This document shows, one piece after another, positions 9,328-17,679 of a DNA stretch of 64,000 bases (position 1 is the first letter of the stretch; every line of letters begins with the position of its first letter). Below the pieces are notes generated by a model. It saw only the letters and a program-made list of their open reading frames with translations. It had not been told where the DNA came from and ran no database searches. The position numbers were made by a program, and so were the translations under genes. Source of the DNA: Bordetella genomosp. 2 (lineage in GTDB: Bacteria; Pseudomonadota; Gammaproteobacteria; Burkholderiales; Burkholderiaceae_B). Where the stretch lies: assembly GCF_002261345.1 (NCBI RefSeq), contig NZ_NEVT01000003.1, forward strand, positions 496,001 to 560,000. Reading direction: 5' to 3'.

Positions 9328-10261
9328 TTTCGACATCGTCGGACTGGGCGAGGCGCTCATCGAATTCAACCAGACGCGGCGCGGCGAGCCCCAATACCTT
9401 CAGGGCTATGGCGGCGACACCTCCAATGCGGTCATTGCCGCGGCGCGCCAGGGCGCGCGCTGCGCTTACCTGACGCGCGTGGGCGGCGATGCCTTCGGCG
9501 AGCAGATCCTGCAGCTCTGGCGCACCGAGGGGGTCGATACCTCGGGCGTGCGGGTCGACGAACAGGCGCACACCGGCGTGTACTTCGTGCAGCATGGCGC
9601 CGACGGCCATGTGTTCAGCTACCTGCGGCGCGACTCCGCCGCCAGCCGCATGCAACCGGCCGACCTGGACAGCGGCCTGCTGGAGCGCACCCGCTACCTG
9701 CATGTGTCGGGCATCAGCCTGGCGATCAGCGCCAGCGCCTGCGACACCGCGTTCGCCGCCATCGAACGCACGCGCGGCGCGGGTGGACAGCTCAGCCTCG
9801 ATTCCAACCTGCGCCTGCGCCTGTGGCCGGTCGCCCGCGCCCGCGCGATCCTGCGCGAGGCCTTGAGCATGGCCGACCTGTTCCTGCCCAGCATGGACGA
9901 CCTGCGCCATCTCACCGGCCACACCGACCCGGACCGTACCCTGGACTGGATCCGCGCCGCCGGCGCGCCGGGGGTGGTGGTGCTGAAGCTCGGCAAGGAC
10001 GGCGCCATCGTCGATGACGGCCGCGAGCGCCGTGTCGTGCCGGGCGTGGCGGTGCAGGCGGTGGACGCCACCGGCGCGGGCGATTGCTTCGCCGGCAACC
10101 TGCTGGCGCGCCGCTGCGCCGGCGACGACTGGCTGGCCGCCGTGCGCTACGCCAATACGGCCGCGGCGCTGTCGACCACCGGCTACGGCGCAGTGGATCC
10201 CCTGCCGCGCCCCGCCGCGGTCCAGGCGCGGCTGCATGCGGGGCAGGCCGGGCCGGCCTAG
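9320..10261 (+). CDS. kdgK: PfkB-family 2-keto-3-deoxygluconate kinase
   Basis: Ribokinase-fold sugar kinase of 313 residues. The N-terminal DIVGLGEALIEFN strand, the GGDTSNAVIAAARQG substrate loop and the C-terminal DATGAGDCFAGN motif, with its catalytic aspartate, identify a PfkB enzyme; the first two resemble KDG kinases. The start is the ATG at 9320, inside the last codons of the aldolase gene (ATGGCTGA overlap), rather than an upstream one that would run deep into the aldolase. With the aldolase it forms a two-step route from 2-keto-3-deoxygluconate into central metabolism. Confidence 0.87.
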   Translation: MADFDIVGLGEALIEFNQTRRGEPQYLQGYGGDTSNAVIAAARQGARCAYLTRVGGDAFGEQILQLWRTEGVDTSGVRVDEQAHTGVYFVQHGADGHVFSYLRRDSAASRMQPADLDSGLLERTRYLHVSGISLAISASACDTAFAAIERTRGAGGQLSLDSNLRLRLWPVARARAILREALSMADLFLPSMDDLRHLTGHTDPDRTLDWIRAAGAPGVVVLKLGKDGAIVDDGRERRVVPGVAVQAVDATGAGDCFAGNLLARRCAGDDWLAAVRYANTAAALSTTGYGAVDPLPRPAAVQARLHAGQAGPA

Positions 10262-10290
10262 GCCGGCTGGCGGCCAGCCCGTTTTCAGGC

Positions 10291-10296
10291 TAGAAT
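10291..10296 (+). promoter_or_regulatory. Candidate -10 element for the 42-residue protein gene
   Basis: TAGAAT after a GGC trimer, about 120 bases before the small gene. The matching -35 region is poor. The leader 10297-10415 shows no other gene. Confidence 0.4.
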
Positions 10297-10415
10297 GCCG
10301 AGTTATCCCGTTTTTTGCCACCAGCCTGTAGCCCCTGGCCCGGACCGATCCGGTTTCATTCCAAGGGCGCGCCGGGCGGGTTTGGGCACCATCGAACCTT
10401 ACCGGAGAATCCATC

Positions 10416-10544
10416 ATGGCTGAGCGTAAACGCGTACGTCGCAACACCCTGGAACGCCGTTGCCTGGGCAAGTCGTTCAAGCGCCTGTTCGTCAACGCGC
10501 CCAAGGGCGTCTTCAAGATGCTGGAAAAGATCAAGCGCGTGTAA
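10416..10544 (+). CDS. Small basic protein, 42 residues, unknown function
   Basis: An ATG with GGAG eight bases upstream (10404-10407) opens 42 codons ending in TAA, followed at once by an intrinsic terminator; a candidate -10 lies in front. The product begins MAERKRVRRNTLERR and ends FKMLEKIKRV. About a third of its residues are Lys or Arg, with one cysteine and no membrane segment. Such composition suits nucleic-acid or ribosome binding, but it does not match S21, L34, L36 or the other small ribosomal proteins I know, and I do not recognise the family. It stands alone between kdgK and a LysR gene on the opposite strand. Confidence 0.65.
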   Translation: MAERKRVRRNTLERRCLGKSFKRLFVNAPKGVFKMLEKIKRV

Positions 10545-10563
10545 TCCGCCCGCTTGCACAAAA

Positions 10564-10590
10564 AACCGCCGGCTGCCGGCGGTTTTTTTT
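10564..10590 (+). terminator. Intrinsic terminator after the 42-residue gene
   Basis: ACCGCCGGC (10565-10573) pairs with GCCGGCGGT (10575-10583), giving a GC-rich stem with a tight loop followed by eight T residues. It begins 20 bases after the stop codon. Confidence 0.9.
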
Positions 10591-10650
10591 CGCCTGCCGG
10601 CGCCTATTGCGCGGTGCGCCTCTTCCCGCATGCCAAGCGGGCCCGCCGCC

Positions 10651-11577
10651 TCATTCGACCGGGTCCAGCCACGGCCGCAGGAAGTCCATGAAGGCGCGTG
10701 TCTTGGCCGGCAGCACGGGCGAGGGAAACACCGCGAACACCGACAGCGGGTCGGTGCTCCAGCCCGGCAGGATGCGGCGCAGGCCGTTGCGATCGATGAT
10801 GGGCGCCAGGGCGCGGCAATTGGGCAGCCGCGTGATGCCGAGGCCCAGCCCCGACAGCGTGCCGATGACGCTGATGTTGTTGCCGGCGATCGCGCCCCGG
10901 ATCTGCACCCGCTCGCTGCGCTCGCCGTTGCGCAAGGTCCAGAATGAATGCTCGTGGTCGATGGCGGTGCGCAGGCATTCGTGCGCCGCGAGGTCGCCCG
11001 GCTGGCGCGGCTCGCCGTGCGCCTGCAGATACTCCTGCGACGCATACAGGTAGCTTTCCAGCGCGACGATCTCGCGCACGGCCGGGTCTTCCGCCGCGCT
11101 CGGCTCTGCCGCGGCGGGATGGCGGCCGAAGCGCAGCGCGATGTCGAACGGGCCGCCCTGCGAGTTCTCGATCGCCTTCTGGTTCAGGTCGAACTCGCAT
11201 TCCAGGTCGGGATAGCGCTCGGTGAACGCTTTGAGCGCCTCGGGCAGCAGCCAGATGGCCATGCTGTAGGGAATCGAAATGCTGAGCCGTCCTTGCGGGC
11301 TGGCGGACAGCGCGAGGATCTGTTCATGCGCCAGGCGGGCTTCGTCGACCAGCCCCTGGCAGCGCTGCAAGTAAGCGACACCCGCGTCGGTCAGTTCCAG
11401 CCGCCGCGTGTTCCGGTTGATCAATCGCAAGCCGATGGCGCGCTCCAGTTGCCCGATGCGGCGCGACAGGGTCGACGTCGGCATGGACAGTGCGCGGGCA
11501 GCCAGGCTGAAGCTCTTGCGCCGGGCCACCTCGACGAACAGCGCGATATCGTTGAGCTGGACGGGATGGGATTCCAT
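10651..11577 (-). CDS. LysR-family transcriptional regulator
   Basis: 308 residues. An N-terminal winged helix-turn-helix (FSLAARALSMPTSTLSRRIG, residues about 22-41) is followed by a periplasmic-binding-protein-like effector domain with YPDLECEFDL and the LGLGITRLP segment. It belongs to the LysR subgroup with the STLSRRI recognition helix that often regulates a divergent neighbour. Here the divergent gene is a glycosyltransferase across a 218-base spacer, so autoregulation or control of that gene is possible but unproven. The inducer is unknown. Its 3' end lies about 60 bases from the terminator of the small gene. Confidence 0.9.
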   Translation of the reverse strand: MESHPVQLNDIALFVEVARRKSFSLAARALSMPTSTLSRRIGQLERAIGLRLINRNTRRLELTDAGVAYLQRCQGLVDEARLAHEQILALSASPQGRLSISIPYSMAIWLLPEALKAFTERYPDLECEFDLNQKAIENSQGGPFDIALRFGRHPAAAEPSAAEDPAVREIVALESYLYASQEYLQAHGEPRQPGDLAAHECLRTAIDHEHSFWTLRNGERSERVQIRGAIAGNNISVIGTLSGLGLGITRLPNCRALAPIIDRNGLRRILPGWSTDPLSVFAVFPSPVLPAKTRAFMDFLRPWLDPVE

Positions 11578-11795
11578 GAATATTCCGGATGGGCGGGGCA
11601 GAGTTTGCCCGCCGGACGCGCGCCGGCGCCCTCATCTCGTACAGAAATGAAAAAACATGACAGATTTTTTTGCAAAATCAGACGGGGCGGATACGTTGAC
11701 AACACGCATATCCCATACACTGGAGCCCTTGTTTTTACCCATCACATAATCAGAACAGACCGTCGCAGTCGTCCACCCGCGAGCCGGCACAGCGC

Positions 11796-12729
11796 ATGAG
11801 TGACCCGCATTACGTGTTTACGGTACTGACGCCCACCTACAATCGGGCCGCCACGCTGTACCGTGTCTATGAATCCCTCAGGCGGCAGACCTGTCGCAAT
11901 TTCGAGTGGTTGATCGTCGACGACGGCTCCACCGATCGCACGCACGAGGCCGTGCTGGCCTGGCAAGCGCAGGCCGATTTCCCCATCCGCTACGTCTGGC
12001 AGAAGAACCAGCACAAGAAAACCGCGTTCAACCGCGGCGTGCGCGAGGCGCGCGGCGAGTTCATCATCACGCTCGACAGCGACGACGAAATCCCCCCCGA
12101 TGCGCTGCAGATCCTGCGCGACGCCTGGGAGCACATCCCGCCCGACCGGCGCGATGCCTATGTGGCCGTCACCGGCCTGTGCGCCCGTCCCGACGGCACC
12201 ATCGTGGGCGACCGCTTCCCCCAGGATGTCTTCGACACTTCCGCGGTCGAGCTGTATTTCCGCCATCGCATCAAGGGTGAAAAATTCGGCAGCATGCGCA
12301 CCGAAGTGTTGCGCCGCTTCCCGTTCCCCGAGGACGTCGCCGGCTTCGTGCCGGAAAGCCTGATCTGGTGGGCCATGGCGCGCGCCGGCTATCTCAGCCG
12401 CTGCATCAACCAGGTGGTGCGCATCTACCACCCCAGCGCCGATGGACTGACCCGCGGGGCCGTGTCGGTGCGCAACAATGTGCAAGGCTTGTATCTGTTG
12501 GCGTGGGACATCCTGCAGCATCACATGGACTGGTTCCGCTACCGGCCCAAGGAATTCCTGATGGCCGCGGCGCGCTACACGCGCTTTCGCCTCGATCTCG
12601 AATATTCCGGCCTGCCCACGGCGGTGCGGGCCTACCGGCTGACCCAGCCGGCGGCGCGCGCTGGTGCTGCTCATGTGGCCGCTGGGGTATCTGCTGTACC
12701 GCCGCGACCGGCGGCGCGGGCTGGCGTAG
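11796..12729 (+). CDS. Family 2 glycosyltransferase with apparent frameshift near the 3' end
   Basis: GT-A fold glycosyltransferase. VLTPTYNRAATLYRVYESL and LIVDDGSTD form the nucleotide-sugar site and TLDSDDEIPPD holds the metal-binding DxD-like motif; the acceptor is unknown. The opening frame has no stop at the expected place: from about base 12651 it reads low-complexity sequence and then runs in frame into the downstream merR (479 codons to 13235). Shifting one base inside the GCGGCGCGCG tract at 12651-12660 gives a convincing membrane-proximal tail, LVLLMWPLGYLLYRRDRRR, ending in TAG at 12727-12729. I read this as a one-base indel in the lineage or in the sequence. The catalytic domain is intact, so some activity may remain. 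Confidence 0.7.
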
Positions 12730-12735
12730 CCGCGC

Positions 12736-12766
12736 TTGACTTAGAGCGCGCTCTAACCCCTAGCAT
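12736..12766 (+). promoter_or_regulatory. MerR-type promoter with 19-bp spacer and palindromic operator
   Basis: TTGACT (12736-12741) and TAGCAT (12761-12766) are 19 bases apart, the overlong spacing that MerR-family proteins correct by twisting DNA. The spacer holds a perfect 16-bp palindrome, TTAGAGCGCGCTCTAA (12741-12756). The predicted transcription start falls on or next to the ATG at 12774, so the mRNA is probably leaderless. Confidence 0.85.
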
Positions 12767-12773
12767 GGCCGGC

Positions 12774-13235
12774 ATGGAATCCTTCCTCACCATCGAACAG
12801 ATGGCGCGTCGAGCCGGGCTGAGCGCGCACGCGCTGCGCTATTACGAGCGCATCGGCCTGATCCGCGGCGTGCCGCGGGGGCCGGGCGGCCAGCGCCGCT
12901 ACGGCCCCGGCGAGATCGCGTGGGTGGAATTCCTGCTGCGCCTGCGAAACACCGGCATGCCCATTGCGCAAATGCGGGAGTTCGCGGCGTTGCGCCATGC
13001 GGGAGACGCCACTGCCGGCGCGCGGCGCGCCATGCTGGAGCGCCACCTCGGCCAGGTACGGACGCAGCTCGACGCGCTCGTGCAGGCCGCCGGGGCGCTG
13101 GAATCCAAGATCGCCGTCTATCGCGCCATGGAAGGCGCTGCCGCATCGGCTTCCTCCTCATCTTCGTCCAGGAACCGCGATGCAGAACCCACAATTGCCT
13201 CCCAACCCGTCCGCCGGCGCGCCCGACCGCTATGA
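12774..13235 (+). CDS. MerR-family transcriptional regulator
   Basis: 153 residues. The N-terminal winged helix reads LTIEQMARRAGLSAHALRYYERIGL, written here only to show family (key residues ALRYYE and the wing GGQRRY), followed by a coiled-coil dimerisation helix (RRAMLERHLGQVRTQLDALV). No metal-binding cysteines are present, so it is more like the organic- or redox-responsive branch than the metal sensors. The start at 12774 is preferred over 12765 because the -10 hexamer covers the earlier ATG. The last 56 bases overlap the next gene, suggesting coupled expression; the Ser-rich tail after residue 120 may be of little functional weight. It lies in the same frame as the frameshifted glycosyltransferase. 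Confidence 0.88.
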   Translation: MESFLTIEQMARRAGLSAHALRYYERIGLIRGVPRGPGGQRRYGPGEIAWVEFLLRLRNTGMPIAQMREFAALRHAGDATAGARRAMLERHLGQVRTQLDALVQAAGALESKIAVYRAMEGAAASASSSSSSRNRDAEPTIASQPVRRRARPL

Positions 13236-13641
13236 GCGGGGCCTCGAAAAACTGCGGGAGATAGACGGCGCGGCCGGCCAGGCCGTGGTCGACAGCCTGG
13301 CCGACATCGCGCCCGACTTCGCCCGCTACCTGATCGAGTTTCCGTTCGGCGACATCTACGCGCGGCCCGGCCTGTCGACGCGCGACCGCGAGATCGCCGT
13401 GGTGGCGGCCCTGGCCGCGCTCGGCCACGCCCAGCCCCAGCTCGGCGTGCACATCCAGGCCGCGCTGAACGTGGGCGTCACGCGCGAGGAAATTATCGAG
13501 ATCCTCATGATGATGTCCGTCTATGCCGGCTTCCCGGCGGCCTTGAACGCCCTGTCCACCGCGCGCACCGCGTTCCGTGCCCATGCCGGCGAGGCTCATC
13601 GGGCGGCACCGGTGTCAGACACCTCCGCCGGAGGTGTCTGA
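13180..13641 (+). CDS. Carboxymuconolactone decarboxylase-like protein
   Basis: 153 residues of the CMD/AhpD superfamily. The hallmark segment is RDREIAVVAALAALG followed by QLGVHIQAALNVGVTREEI, with the conserved histidine but without the CxxC pair of peroxidase-type AhpD proteins. That points to the gamma-CMD-like group, whose members act on lactones or small electrophiles; the actual substrate is unknown. The ATG has AGGA upstream (13170-13173) and lies inside the end of merR, so the MerR protein probably controls it. Its last eight residues (SDTSAGGV) are encoded by the GGTGTC palindrome hairpin. Confidence 0.85.
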   Translation: MQNPQLPPNPSAGAPDRYERGLEKLREIDGAAGQAVVDSLADIAPDFARYLIEFPFGDIYARPGLSTRDREIAVVAALAALGHAQPQLGVHIQAALNVGVTREEIIEILMMMSVYAGFPAALNALSTARTAFRAHAGEAHRAAPVSDTSAGGV

Positions 13642-13645
13642 CACC
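13611..13645. repeat. GGTGTC-N-GACACC palindrome pair, 17-bp stem
   Basis: 13611-13627 and 13629-13645 are exact reverse complements, giving an almost loopless 35-base hairpin. It covers the end and stop codon of the CMD-like gene and sits between converging genes. There is no T-run. Same family as the pairs at 2391-2569 and 37963-37991. Confidence 0.9.
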
Positions 13646-13655
13646 TACGGGCAGG

Positions 13656-14141
13656 CTACCGGGCTTCCGGCGCGCCCGCATCCTCGTCGTCATCGTCCTC
13701 GTCATCGTCATCGTCGTCGGGCAGCGGCTCGTCGCCCAGCGCGAAGGGCAGCACATCGGCCAGTTCATCGGACCAGGCGGCTTCCTCGCCTTGCTGGTCG
13801 AGCTTGACGAAACGCTCGCCCTGCGCGAGCGTGATCTGTATGGCCCACAGGTACAGGCAGTCGTAGGTATCGTCGTCGGACGGGTCGAGCCCGCCGCGAT
13901 TGCCCAGCAGGCGCGCGGCGGGGCCGCCCAGTTGCACGTGGGGCTGCTCGTCGTCCGGCGCGTCCTGGCCCAGCGGGATGCCGAAGGTGACCCATTCGGT
14001 GCCTTCCTCGCCCAGTTCGACTTCGGCCAGCACCGGCTTGCCCAGGTAGGCGCTGAGGGCATCGGCGGTCTTGGCCAGCATGTCCAGTTCCTGGGTGCTG
14101 AAATGAGTCAATGAGGCCGGCGGCGTGGCGGAGGCGGACAT
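13656..14141 (-). CDS. Acidic conserved protein of unknown function
   Basis: 161 residues starting at MSASATPPASLTHFS. It has a compact, probably globular middle (LAEVELGEEGTEWVTFG, DCLYLWAIQITLAQG) and ends in a tail of almost unbroken Asp/Glu (about 14 acidic residues around 141-155). No signal peptide or membrane segment. I do not recognise the domain. The acidic tail may mimic nucleic acid or bind basic partners; this is inference. It converges on the CMD-like gene, the palindrome hairpin lying between, and is divergent from the DMT exporter. The start is chosen at the domain edge; an upstream in-frame ATG at 14216 would add 25 residues. Confidence 0.75.
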   Translation of the reverse strand: MSASATPPASLTHFSTQELDMLAKTADALSAYLGKPVLAEVELGEEGTEWVTFGIPLGQDAPDDEQPHVQLGGPAARLLGNRGGLDPSDDDTYDCLYLWAIQITLAQGERFVKLDQQGEEAAWSDELADVLPFALGDEPLPDDDDDDEDDDDEDAGAPEAR

Positions 14142-14291
14142 GGCGGTTCCTGTGGGCGCGGGGGCGCTGCGTGGGTGGATTCGGATAGCGATATTGTCGC
14201 GCGTTTGCGCCCGCATTTCGCGCCGCGGGCCCGGGCGGCGCTAATATCGCGGCTTTTCCGCCGTCTCTCCGGCCGCCAGCTCCACCCGACC

Positions 14292-15203
14292 ATGCCTTAC
14301 GCCCCACCCGCGCCGTCGCCCCGCCACCTGCTGTTCCCGCTGCTGGCCGCCCTGATCTGGTCGCTGAACATGGTGGTCACCAAGCTGGCCGCGGCCGTCA
14401 TCGCGCCGGCCACCATCGGCTTCTACCGCTGGGTGCTGGCGGCGCTGGTGCTCACGCCGTTCGTCCTGCCGCGCGTGCTGCGCCAGCGCCATGCCATCGT
14501 CCCGCACCTGGGCAGGCTGGCGGTGCTGGGCGCGCTGGGCATGGCGGTGTACCAGGGGCTGACCTACGTGGCCGCGGCCACCACCACGGCCACCAACATG
14601 GGCATCATCACCGCCATGGTGCCGCTGCTGACCATCGCGCTGGGCTGCCTGCTGCTGCGCGAGCGTCCCGCCGCCACGGCGCTGCTGGGCGGCGCGCTGT
14701 CGCTGGCCGGCCTGGGCGTCTTGCTGGGCGAGGGCGACCCGGCCCGGCTGCTGGCGGTGGGCGGCAGCCCCGGCGACGCGCTGATGGGCCTGGCGGCGCT
14801 GGCCTATGCGCTGTACGGGGTGCTGCTGCGCCGCTGGTCGCTGCCGATCGGGCTGTGGCAATCGCTGTATGTGCAGGTGCTGTTCGGCATCCTGTTCCAG
14901 CTGCCGTGGTTCCTGCTCGCGCCGGCTTCGCCGCTGACGGCCGCCAACCTGCCGCTGGTGCTGTACGCGGGCATTTTCCCGTCGCTGTTCGCGCCGTACT
15001 TGTGGATGCAGGGCGTACGCCACCTGGGGCCCAGCCGGGCCAGCATCTTCCTGAACCTGATGCCGGTAGGCACCGTGGCCATCGCCGCGGCCGTGCTGGG
15101 CGAAGTGCCGCACCTGTATCACGTGGCGGGCGGCCTGATGGCGCTGGCCGGCGTCAGCCTGGCGCAGTGGCGGCCGCGCGGCGCGGCGCGCCGGCCCGCC
15201 TGA
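14292..15203 (+). CDS. DMT-superfamily (EamA) transporter
   Basis: Inner-membrane protein of 303 residues with about ten transmembrane helices in two EamA repeats. The first begins LLAALIWSLNMVVTKLAA, the second around ALMGLAALAYALYGVLLRR. Drug/metabolite transporters of this kind usually export amino acids or other small metabolites; substrate unknown. Start at the ATG at 14292, since the upstream extension to 14175 has no membrane character. The gene is followed after 57 bases by ettA. Confidence 0.9.
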   Translation: MPYAPPAPSPRHLLFPLLAALIWSLNMVVTKLAAAVIAPATIGFYRWVLAALVLTPFVLPRVLRQRHAIVPHLGRLAVLGALGMAVYQGLTYVAAATTTATNMGIITAMVPLLTIALGCLLLRERPAATALLGGALSLAGLGVLLGEGDPARLLAVGGSPGDALMGLAALAYALYGVLLRRWSLPIGLWQSLYVQVLFGILFQLPWFLLAPASPLTAANLPLVLYAGIFPSLFAPYLWMQGVRHLGPSRASIFLNLMPVGTVAIAAAVLGEVPHLYHVAGGLMALAGVSLAQWRPRGAARRPA

Positions 15204-15215
15204 ACGGTTCCGGCC

Positions 15216-15221
15216 TACAAT
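15216..15221 (+). promoter_or_regulatory. Candidate -10 element for ettA
   Basis: TACAAT 39 bases before the ettA ATG, in the short spacer after the exporter gene; no good -35 is visible. Confidence 0.35.
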
Positions 15222-15260
15222 CGTCGTTTCCGTCCGATTTCTGTCTTTGCATACGAGCCC

Positions 15261-16934
15261 ATGGCCCAATACGTCTACACCATGAATCGCGTCGGCAAGA
15301 TCGTGCCGCCCAAGCGGCAGATCCTGCGCGACATCTCCCTCTCGTTTTTCCCCGGCGCCAAGATCGGCGTGCTGGGCCTGAACGGCTCGGGCAAGTCGAC
15401 GCTGCTCAAGATCATGGCCGGCGTCGACAAAGAGATCGAAGGCGAGGCCGTGCCCATGCCGGGCCTGAACATCGGCTACCTGCCGCAAGAGCCGCAGCTC
15501 GATCCCGCGCATACGGTGCGCCAGGCGGTCGAGGAAGGCCTGGGCGCGGTCGTGAACGCCAAGAAGCGCCTCGACGAAGTCTACGCGGCCTATGCCGAGC
15601 CGGACGCCGATTTCGACGCGCTGGCCGCCGAGCAGGCCGAACTGGAAGCCATCATCGCGGCGGCCGCCTCCAGCGGCGCCGACGACATCGAACACCAGAT
15701 GGAGATCGCCGCCGACGCCCTGCGCCTGCCGCCCTGGGATGCGGTGGTAGGCAACCTGTCCGGCGGCGAGAAGCGCCGCGTGGCGCTGTGCCGCCTGTTG
15801 CTGTCCAAGCCCGACATGCTGCTGCTGGACGAGCCCACCAACCACCTCGACGCCGAAAGCGTCGAATGGCTGGAACAGTTCCTGCACAAATTCCCCGGCA
15901 CCGTGGTGGGCGTGACGCACGACCGCTACTTCCTCGACAATGCGGCCGAGTGGATCCTCGAACTCGATCGCGGCCACGGCATTCCCTGGAAAGGCAACTA
16001 CAGCTCGTGGCTCGAGCAGAAGGAAGCCCGCCTCAAGCAGGAAGAGGCCGCCGAATCGGCGCGCCAGAAGACCATCAAGAAAGAGCTCGAGTGGGTGCGC
16101 CAGAATCCCAAGGGCCGCCAGGCCAAGGCCAAGGCCCGCCTGTCGCGTTTCGAAGAACTGTCCTCCTACGAATACCAGAAGCGCAACGAGACCCAGGAAA
16201 TCTTCATCCCCGTGGGCGAGCGCCTCGGCAACGAGGTCATCGAGTTCAACAACGTCAGCAAGGCCTATGGCGACCGCCTGCTGATCGACAACCTCAGCTT
16301 CAAGGTGCCGCCCGGCGCCATCGTCGGCATCATCGGCGCCAACGGCGCCGGTAAATCGACCCTGTTCCGCATGATCGCCGGCCGCGAGCAGCCTGATTCG
16401 GGCGAGATCAAGATCGGCCAGACCGTCAAGCTGGCCTTCGTCGACCAGTCGCGCGATTCGCTGCAGGACAACAAGACCGTGTTCGACGCCGTGTCCGATG
16501 GCGCGGACCTGCTCACGGTCGGCAAGTTCGAGATGTCGTCGCGCGCCTACCTGGGCCGCTTCAACTTCAAGGGCGCCGACCAGAACAAGATCGTCGGCCA
16601 GCTGTCGGGCGGCGAACGCGGCCGGCTGCACCTGGCCAAGACGCTGATCGCCGGCGGCAACGTGCTGTTGCTCGACGAACCGTCCAACGATCTCGACGTG
16701 GAAACCCTGCGCGCCCTGGAAGACGCGCTGCTGGAATTCCCCGGCTGCGTCATGGTGATCAGCCACGACCGCTGGTTCCTGGACCGCATCGCCACGCACA
16801 TCCTGGCGTTCGAAGGCGACTCCCAGGTGGTGTTCTTCGACGGCAACTACCAGGAATACGAGGCCGACAAGAAGCGCCGCCTGGGCGAAGAGGGCGCCAA
16901 GCCGCGCCGCCTGCGCTACAAGGCGCTCAAATAA
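15261..16934 (+). CDS. ettA: Energy-dependent translational throttle protein EttA (ABC-F ATPase)
   Basis: Cytoplasmic ABC-F protein of 557 residues that binds the ribosomal E site and gates the first elongation cycle according to the ATP/ADP ratio. Two ATPase domains are clear: GLNGSGKST with [13 protein letters not shown], and GANGAGKST with [13 protein letters not shown], joined by a basic helical linker ([16 protein letters not shown] to [11 protein letters not shown]). Length and the [18 protein letters not shown] start match EttA rather than Uup or ABCF3. The isochorismatase-like gene follows 11 bases later and may share its transcript. Confidence 0.95.
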   Translation: MAQYVYTMNRVGKIVPPKRQILRDISLSFFPGAKIGVLGLNGSGKSTLLKIMAGVDKEIEGEAVPMPGLNIGYLPQEPQLDPAHTVRQAVEEGLGAVVNAKKRLDEVYAAYAEPDADFDALAAEQAELEAIIAAAASSGADDIEHQMEIAADALRLPPWDAVVGNLSGGEKRRVALCRLLLSKPDMLLLDEPTNHLDAESVEWLEQFLHKFPGTVVGVTHDRYFLDNAAEWILELDRGHGIPWKGNYSSWLEQKEARLKQEEAAESARQKTIKKELEWVRQNPKGRQAKAKARLSRFEELSSYEYQKRNETQEIFIPVGERLGNEVIEFNNVSKAYGDRLLIDNLSFKVPPGAIVGIIGANGAGKSTLFRMIAGREQPDSGEIKIGQTVKLAFVDQSRDSLQDNKTVFDAVSDGADLLTVGKFEMSSRAYLGRFNFKGADQNKIVGQLSGGERGRLHLAKTLIAGGNVLLLDEPSNDLDVETLRALEDALLEFPGCVMVISHDRWFLDRIATHILAFEGDSQVVFFDGNYQEYEADKKRRLGEEGAKPRRLRYKALK

Positions 16935-16945
16935 GAGGCCCGCCA

Positions 16946-17479
16946 ATGCTGCTGCAAGCCGCCGATTCGACGCTGCTGGTGGTCGACATGCAGGAACGCC
17001 TGGTGCCGGCCATCGCCGGCGCCGACGCGATGCTGGGGACGGCGCACAAGCTGGCGCAGGGCGCGCGCCTGCTCGGCGTGCCGGTGGTCGCCACCGAGCA
17101 CAACAGCGGCGCGCTGGGAGCCACGGTGGCGCCGCTGCGCGATGCGGTGCAGGCGGTGTTCCAGAAGCGGCATTTCTCGGCGGCGCGCGAGCCGGGCTTC
17201 GAGGCCTGGCTGCCGCCGGCCCGGCATACCGTGCTGGTGGTGGGCTGCGAGGCCCACGTCTGCGTGCTGCAGACCATCGTCGGCCTGCTGGAGCTGAACT
17301 ATCGCGCGGTGCTGGTGTCAGATGCCGTGGGGTCGCGCCGGCCCGACGACCGCCATGCCGGCATGCGCCGCATCCGCGCCGCGGGCGCCACGGTCGTCAC
17401 GGCCGAAATGGCCTTGTTCGAGTGGCTGGAAACTTGCGATCACCCGCAGTTCCGCGACGTGTTACGTTTAGTGAAATAG
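16946..17479 (+). CDS. Isochorismatase-family cysteine hydrolase (YcaC-like)
   Basis: 177 residues with the alpha/beta hydrolase fold of the isochorismatase/nicotinamidase superfamily. The catalytic Asp is in LLVVDMQERL, the Lys in FQKRHFSA and the Cys in VGCEAHVCVLQ. Members of the short YcaC-type branch have mostly unknown substrates. Starts 11 bases after ettA on the same strand. It ends at a TAG just before the spacer that holds the lipoprotein promoter region (17480-17679: a TACAAT at 17534-17539 is the only candidate element seen). Confidence 0.85.
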   Translation: MLLQAADSTLLVVDMQERLVPAIAGADAMLGTAHKLAQGARLLGVPVVATEHNSGALGATVAPLRDAVQAVFQKRHFSAAREPGFEAWLPPARHTVLVVGCEAHVCVLQTIVGLLELNYRAVLVSDAVGSRRPDDRHAGMRRIRAAGATVVTAEMALFEWLETCDHPQFRDVLRLVK

Positions 17480-17679
17480 TCGCGGCAAGGCGCAACATCT
17501 GCCGCTGTAACAGGCCGGGTCGCCTACCCCTGGATACAATTTATGGGCATCCCTAACAGCTCCCGGCGGCGTATTTTGCGATTCTGAAGGTTCAAAGTAT
17601 GTGAGGGGACGCGGTAGTGCCGGTAGTGGCCTGTCTGGTTGTCAGCGCGCTTCCCGGGCACAAGAATAGGAGCCTCATC

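Noticed and set aside
10416-10544. Reading the small basic protein as ribosomal protein S21
   Set aside because: The residues do not match the S21 pattern and the length is too short.
11696-11721. TTGACA and TACACT as promoter of the glycosyltransferase
   Set aside because: Only 14 bases apart, too short for sigma-70; kept out of the feature list.
17315-17330. GGTGTCAGATGCC within the isochorismatase-like gene as a palindrome copy
   Set aside because: Only one half matches, no facing partner, and it is ordinary coding sequence.
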